Source of the DNA: Alphaproteobacteria bacterium
Lineage (GTDB): Bacteria > Pseudomonadota > Alphaproteobacteria > G02398745 > G023898745
Reading direction: 5' to 3'
Length of the DNA: 64,000 bases
Assembly: GCA_023898745.1 (NCBI GenBank)
Contig: CP060237.1
Location: forward strand, 62,001-126,000
Shown here: positions 60,290-64,000 of the stretch, piece after piece
Numbering within the stretch: position 1 is the stretch's first letter
Layout of the letters: every line of letters starts with the position of its first letter
Translations under genes and position numbers: made by a program
The notes under the pieces: model-generated
The model's database searches: none
What the model saw: the letters and a program-made list of their open reading frames with translations, nothing else
What the model was told of the DNA's origin: nothing

Positions 60290-60343
60290 ATGAGTTTGCA
60301 AAAAAAAGATTCCTCGCCTTTGGCTCAGGAACGGAGATTATAA
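60290..60343 (+). CDS. Small ORF leading into typA
   Basis: ATG AGT TTG CAA ... TTA TAA encodes 17 residues (MSLQKKDSSPLAQERRL). A GAGG-type ribosome site precedes it, and its stop shares one base with the typA ATG (TAATG). This fits translational coupling or a leader peptide. It may also be chance. Confidence 0.4.
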   Translation: MSLQKKDSSPLAQERRL

Positions 60344-62154
60344 TGATTGAAAAATTAAGAAATATTGCCATCATTGCACACGTTGATCATGGCAAAACCA
60401 CACTTGTAGATAAACTGCTGCAACAAACCAGCAGCTTGAATGCAAAATCTGCGAACATTGAGCGCGTTATGGACTCAAACGATTTGGAAAAAGAGCGCGG
60501 GATTACTATTTTAGCTAAAAACACTGCTATTGAATGGAATGGCTATCGCATTAATATCGTAGATACACCAGGGCACGCTGACTTTGGTGGCGAGGTTGAA
60601 CGCATCCTCTCCATGGTGGATTCTGTTTTACTTTTGGTTGATGCAGTTGACGGTCCTATGCCGCAAACACGCTTTGTGACCCAAAAAGCTTTTGAAAAAG
60701 GACTAAAACCAATTGTGGTTGTAAATAAAATTGACCGCCCAGGTGCCCGACCTGAATGGGTTATAGACCAAGTATTTGATTTATTCGATCGCTTAGGCGC
60801 TACAGAAGAGCAGTTAGATTTTCCTGTCATTTATGCTTCTGCTTTAAATGGATATGCTATCAAAAAGCTAGGTGATGAACAGAAAGATCTTACACCTCTT
60901 CTTGAAGCAGTTATTGCGCATGTTCCTGTTCCGCCAGCAACGCTCAATGGACCATTGCAATTACAAATCAGCGCACTGGATTATTCAAGCTATGTAGGCG
61001 TAATAGGAATCGGAAGAATCACGCGTGGCATTATTAAGAAAAATATGCCCGTGTCCGTAATTGATCGAAATGGCGAAATACGCCAAGGAAAAGTCTTGCA
61101 AATTTGGACCTTCAAAGGTTTAGACAGAATAGAAACAGAATCTGCAGAAGCTGGTGACATTGTAGCGATTGCTGGAATTGACAAATTAACAATTTCTGAC
61201 ACCGTTTGTACATTTAAAGAAGCTGAAATGTTACCTCCATTAAAAGTTGATGAACCGACTATCAGCATGACCTTTCAAATCAACGATTCACCTTTTGTAA
61301 AAAAAGATGGTGAATTTGTAACAAGTCGTCAACTAAGAGATCGTTTGATGCAAGAAACGATTCATAATATCGCCTTGAGAGTAGAAGAAACTGGTGGAGG
61401 TGAAAAATTCCGTGTTTCAGGACGCGGAGAATTGCACCTAGGAATCTTAATTGAAACTATGAGACGTGAAGGATTTGAGCTAGCAGTTTCAAGACCTGAA
61501 GTAATCTTGAAAGATGTTGATGGAGAAAAACAAGAACCATATGAATTGTTAGTTGTTGATGTTGAAGAACAACATCAAGGCACAGTTATGAGGCAGTTAG
61601 GTGAACGACGCGCTGAGATGTTGCAAATGATCCATGATGGAAAAGGTCGAATACGTATGGACTTTATGATTGCTACACGTAGTTTGATTGGATTTCATAA
61701 CATCTTTCAAACACAAACATCTGGAACAGGAATTTTGACACACGTATTCGATCATTATGGAAAAGCAGATCCTGCAAATGGAGGTCGCTCACGCATTGAA
61801 GGCGTACTAATTTCAAATATGAAAGGTAAAGCGACTGCATTTGCTTTGTTCAATTTACAACAACGTGGTAAATTTTTTACCAAACCACAAGATGAAGTTT
61901 ATGAAGGTATGATTGTAGGTATCCACTCACGTGAAAATGATTTAGTCGTAAACCCAACTAAAGAAAAACAACTCAGCAATGTGCGGAATACAGGAAGCGA
62001 AGAAAATATGATCCTAGCACCACCAATTAAATTAACGCTTGAATATGCGCTTGAATTCATTGAAGATGATGAACTTGTGGAAGTAACGCCAAAAAATATT
62101 CGTTTACGTAAAAGATATTTAATGGAAAATGAGCGAAAGAAACATTCAAAATAA
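60343..62154 (+). CDS. typA: Ribosome-associated GTPase TypA/BipA
   Basis: Translational GTPase that binds the 70S ribosome under stress. G motifs: AHVDHGKTTLVDKLL, GITI, DTPGHADFGGEV, NKIDR. The N-terminus MIEKLRNIAIIAHVDHGKTT and GGAGA six bases upstream place the start at 60343, not at 60256. Product 603 residues, normal. The 3' end is duplicated about 900 bases downstream. Confidence 0.95.
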   Translation: MIEKLRNIAIIAHVDHGKTTLVDKLLQQTSSLNAKSANIERVMDSNDLEKERGITILAKNTAIEWNGYRINIVDTPGHADFGGEVERILSMVDSVLLLVDAVDGPMPQTRFVTQKAFEKGLKPIVVVNKIDRPGARPEWVIDQVFDLFDRLGATEEQLDFPVIYASALNGYAIKKLGDEQKDLTPLLEAVIAHVPVPPATLNGPLQLQISALDYSSYVGVIGIGRITRGIIKKNMPVSVIDRNGEIRQGKVLQIWTFKGLDRIETESAEAGDIVAIAGIDKLTISDTVCTFKEAEMLPPLKVDEPTISMTFQINDSPFVKKDGEFVTSRQLRDRLMQETIHNIALRVEETGGGEKFRVSGRGELHLGILIETMRREGFELAVSRPEVILKDVDGEKQEPYELLVVDVEEQHQGTVMRQLGERRAEMLQMIHDGKGRIRMDFMIATRSLIGFHNIFQTQTSGTGILTHVFDHYGKADPANGGRSRIEGVLISNMKGKATAFALFNLQQRGKFFTKPQDEVYEGMIVGIHSRENDLVVNPTKEKQLSNVRNTGSEENMILAPPIKLTLEYALEFIEDDELVEVTPKNIRLRKRYLMENERKKHSK

Positions 62155-62161
62155 CAGCTCA

Positions 62162-62647
62162 TCAGCCTAAATTATCTACCGCAGAACCGCTAGCTTTGAA
62201 TCTTGTTCCTATGCCTAAATTTACCTCTTCACATTTTGGAGGCATATTAAACCCTATCGCCCTAAAAACATCAACACATCTTGTGCAGCAATTATTCTGA
62301 GCCAGACTGTACTGTATAGAATTATCATCAAAATGCAACAAGAATTTTACCCAATCACTTCTAGCTTCAACTTCAGACTGTCCATAATTTTTCACAGCAT
62401 AGCATTTTGCAAAATCAACTTTAGACTCTCTTTGTGGACCGGTGTCATAAAACCCTCTACTGTCAACAACTTGATGCCCTTTAGCAAAAACAACGTAACA
62501 ATGCTCGAAGACTGGAGAAATTGGAAGCAATTCTCTGGATCTCTCTTGAATAGAGTGAGAGCCTAACATAGCTCTGAAACATTCCATAATACGAAAATCA
62601 TTTATCTCGCTTGCATATAAAACATTCAAAACACCTATAAAAATCAT
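62162..62647 (-). CDS. Exported protein with a possible permuted papain-like fold
   Basis: 161 residues, leader MIFIGVLNVLYASEINDF without positive charge until residue 19. A His early in a strand (FEHCYVVFAKGHQ) and a late Asn-Cys (SLAQNNCCTRCVDVFRAIGF) resemble the H...NC order of permuted NlpC/P60 or LRAT-like enzymes, but the similarity is weak. It overlaps its upstream partner gene by four bases and lies between two copies of the typA 3' end. Confidence 0.55.
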   Translation of the reverse strand: MIFIGVLNVLYASEINDFRIMECFRAMLGSHSIQERSRELLPISPVFEHCYVVFAKGHQVVDSRGFYDTGPQRESKVDFAKCYAVKNYGQSEVEARSDWVKFLLHFDDNSIQYSLAQNNCCTRCVDVFRAIGFNMPPKCEEVNLGIGTRFKASGSAVDNLG

Positions 62648-62961
62648 TTCCGTGGTATCTCAAACAGCCCAATGATTCTACATTTAGAGTCATTATCAAA
62701 ACAACCTGCATGTTGCGCTCCACTCTTATCAACGCCAGCAAGAACTAAGTGTAAATTGCCATTTGCTAGTTCGGCCGCACCCATATTTCGCTTAACAAGT
62801 TCTTCGAATGCAAGCATCTCACTAATTCCCATTCCTCTTTGTTCTAAAAAACTTACAACAGGCGCTGCAAAATAAAACCAACCATGCTCTATTGGGATAG
62901 ACGCCTTTTCAGGATATGGGAAAAATGCAGAACTCGCATTTATAAATAACAAAATATACAT
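62644..62961 (-). CDS. Unknown exported protein
   Basis: 105 residues from ATG 62961, with GAGAGGA upstream; the ORF extends to 63003 but this start gives the leader MYILLFINASSAFFPYPE, again without positive charge. Not recognised. Contains two cysteines (GCFDNDSKC). First gene of a coupled pair with 62162-62647. Confidence 0.55.
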   Translation of the reverse strand: MYILLFINASSAFFPYPEKASIPIEHGWFYFAAPVVSFLEQRGMGISEMLAFEELVKRNMGAAELANGNLHLVLAGVDKSGAQHAGCFDNDSKCRIIGLFEIPRK

Positions 62962-63034
62962 CTTAATCCTCTCTTTGAATTGCTTTATGTTTAAAACTAC
63001 CATCTTTTTATTAAGCTATCAATATACTTCTAGC

Positions 63035-63109
63035 GATGAACTTGTGGAAATAACACCAAAAGATATTTAAGGGAAAATGAGCGAAAGAAGCATTCAAAAT
63101 AATAGCTCT
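63035..63109 (+). pseudogene. Decayed duplicate of the typA 3' end
   Basis: GATGAACTTGTGGAAATAAC, GATATTTAAGGGAAAATGAG and CATTCAAAATAATAGCTC match typA 62068-62160, apart from scattered substitutions and an 18-base deletion. It is a clear direct duplication of about 93 bases. Confidence 0.85.
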
Positions 63110-63207
63110 ATACTTTCCTATTAAATGAAAACCACCTAAAAAATCACTGGTATGTTTTTGTAATAGTCTATGCTAACAATAAATTATAGTATACTTTAAC
63201 CCCTAAA

Positions 63208-63693
63208 ATGTTCTTTCAGCTTCATACTGCTCAGCCTCAGCAACAACAAATAGTACACCAGGTTATAACACACCTTAATCGATCTCAGGATAAATTACGA
63301 GATAACAAAAAAATGTTTCTTGAGGGTTCGGAAAAAATAGCTGCAGCATTAGGTTTTATTTTTTCACATTATGGACTCAATCAAAGTGAACTCAATAAAA
63401 CAATGCACATTATTAACGCCGTTATCTCATGTGCATTCCCACTAGTTCACACACTTTATGCATTAAAAGTTGCTCACAATGCCAATCGTTTTGATAGATT
63501 TATTGCTCTTGACTTAATATCATCAATCTTAGTTCTAGGCTCTGGAATAACCTCTATTATTGCAGCAACAGAAACTGGAGATTTAAAAACAGAGCACTAT
63601 GCAATTATTGGATTAACAGCTTCTAGCGCACTTGTGCATTGGATTTTTGAAAGAGTGTGCCATACACACTATAGAGAAACTCTTCACAGTTAG
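63208..63693 (+). CDS. Membrane protein with Gln-rich N-terminus, unknown
   Basis: 161 residues. MFFQLHTAQPQQQQIVHQ precedes a helical region and three hydrophobic segments (about 70-90, 98-118 and 126-145). Not recognised. TATACT at 63190-63195 puts a predicted transcription start about 6 bases before the ATG, so the mRNA may be almost leaderless. It meets the helicase fragment tail to tail with a four-base overlap. Confidence 0.6.
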   Translation: MFFQLHTAQPQQQQIVHQVITHLNRSQDKLRDNKKMFLEGSEKIAAALGFIFSHYGLNQSELNKTMHIINAVISCAFPLVHTLYALKVAHNANRFDRFIALDLISSILVLGSGITSIIAATETGDLKTEHYAIIGLTASSALVHWIFERVCHTHYRETLHS

Positions 63694-64000
63694 GACGCAA
63701 TAAACTTCTCAACCACCTGATCCACCCAAATATTCCTTTGTTGAATCGGGCGCGTTAAAACAATCCCTTCCAAAGACGTACAACGGCTCAACGCCACATA
63801 AACTTGCCCGGGAGAAAATGCCCCATGCTCAAGATCCAGCAGGACTTTATCAAAGGTTTTGCCTTGGCTTTTGTGAATTGTCATCGCCCAAGCTAACATC
63901 ATAGGAAATTGCTTGAATCTCCCGATAGGAGCTGCGTCAATGCGCCCATCTTCCAAAATAAATTTGGTGATTTCCCACGTATGTTGTTTCACATCATAAA
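63690..64000 (-). CDS. C-terminal part of a Pif1/RecD-type helicase
   Basis: Open to the right window edge on the minus strand; the GTG at 63992 is not a real start because the frame continues upstream. MLAWAMTIHKSQGKTFDKV and GQVYVALSRCTSLEG are the UvrD_C_2-type motifs of SF1 helicases of the Pif1/RecD kind. Many such proteins are found near mobile or accessory regions. The N-terminal ATPase domain is outside the window. Confidence 0.85.
   Translation of the reverse strand, partial: YDVKQHTWEITKFILEDGRIDAAPIGRFKQFPMMLAWAMTIHKSQGKTFDKVLLDLEHGAFSPGQVYVALSRCTSLEGIVLTRPIQQRNIWVDQVVEKFIAS

Noticed and set aside
60256..60342. N-terminal extension of TypA from 60256
   Set aside because: The extra residues do not match the family, and a ribosome site precedes ATG 60343.

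Overview
The window looks like a chromosomal segment of an AT-rich, host-associated alphaproteobacterium, most likely a Holosporales/Rickettsiales-like intracellular symbiont or parasite. The evidence is a GapR (DUF2312) gene, a short alphaproteobacterial-type ProS, an RpoH-like sigma factor next to a normal RpoD, a CarD regulator, part of a type VI secretion system, a Fic protein and a GTPase family with a eukaryote-like flavour, and many small palindromic repeats comparable to Rickettsia palindromic elements. Taxonomy is inferred from gene content alone; no rRNA gene is present.

Layout. 0-4.4 kb: lnt and trpS, rpsU, the small SRP RNA and dnaX, whose gamma and tau forms are separated by an A10 slippery run. 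4.4-15 kb: a minus-strand block with an unknown protein, an enlarged and divergent CTP-synthase-like protein, and the T6SS genes tssK, tssL, tssM and tssA. 15-21 kb: a His/Cys-rich repeat protein, dnaN, tolR, tolA-like, and an incomplete Yej-type ABC transporter. 21-30 kb: putative exported proteins (LRR-like, 22-Cys helical), engB, hscA with an in-frame palindromic insertion, a barrel-like protein, proS, gapR and tRNA-fMet. 30-35.7 kb: dapB, a VanX-like dipeptidase, pgeF, hscB, xseA, a cyclase-family enzyme, an rpoH-like gene. 35.7-46 kb: two large paralogous GTPase-like genes (one intact, one frameshifted), two small barrel-like proteins, xseB, tRNA-Cys, carD and a 926-residue helical-repeat protein. 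46-64 kb: an M23 peptidase, ffh, rpsP, iscX, tsaB-like, an exported Fic protein, rpoD, pgsA, putP, a membrane-anchored MazG-like protein, csaA, a Bcr-type exporter, typA and a two-gene insertion flanked by a duplicated typA 3' end. A Pif1/RecD-type helicase fragment ends the window.

Two patterns run across the window. First, at least twelve accessory proteins of unrelated content begin with a very short hydrophobic leader without Lys or Arg, typically M-F/L-F/I-F/L followed by small residues, including two small predicted outer-membrane barrels, so it probably acts as an export signal of unusual form. Two further large proteins share a different, longer N-terminal leader (M-S-x-x-C-x-x-K...L-G...L-P). 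Second, nine full-length copies and one half copy of a 65-90 bp palindromic element lie between genes, inside the tss operon and in frame inside hscA. Together with the T6SS pieces, the Fic protein, the GTPase family and the repeat proteins, this suggests a secreted and surface repertoire aimed at a eukaryotic host, mixed among ordinary housekeeping genes.
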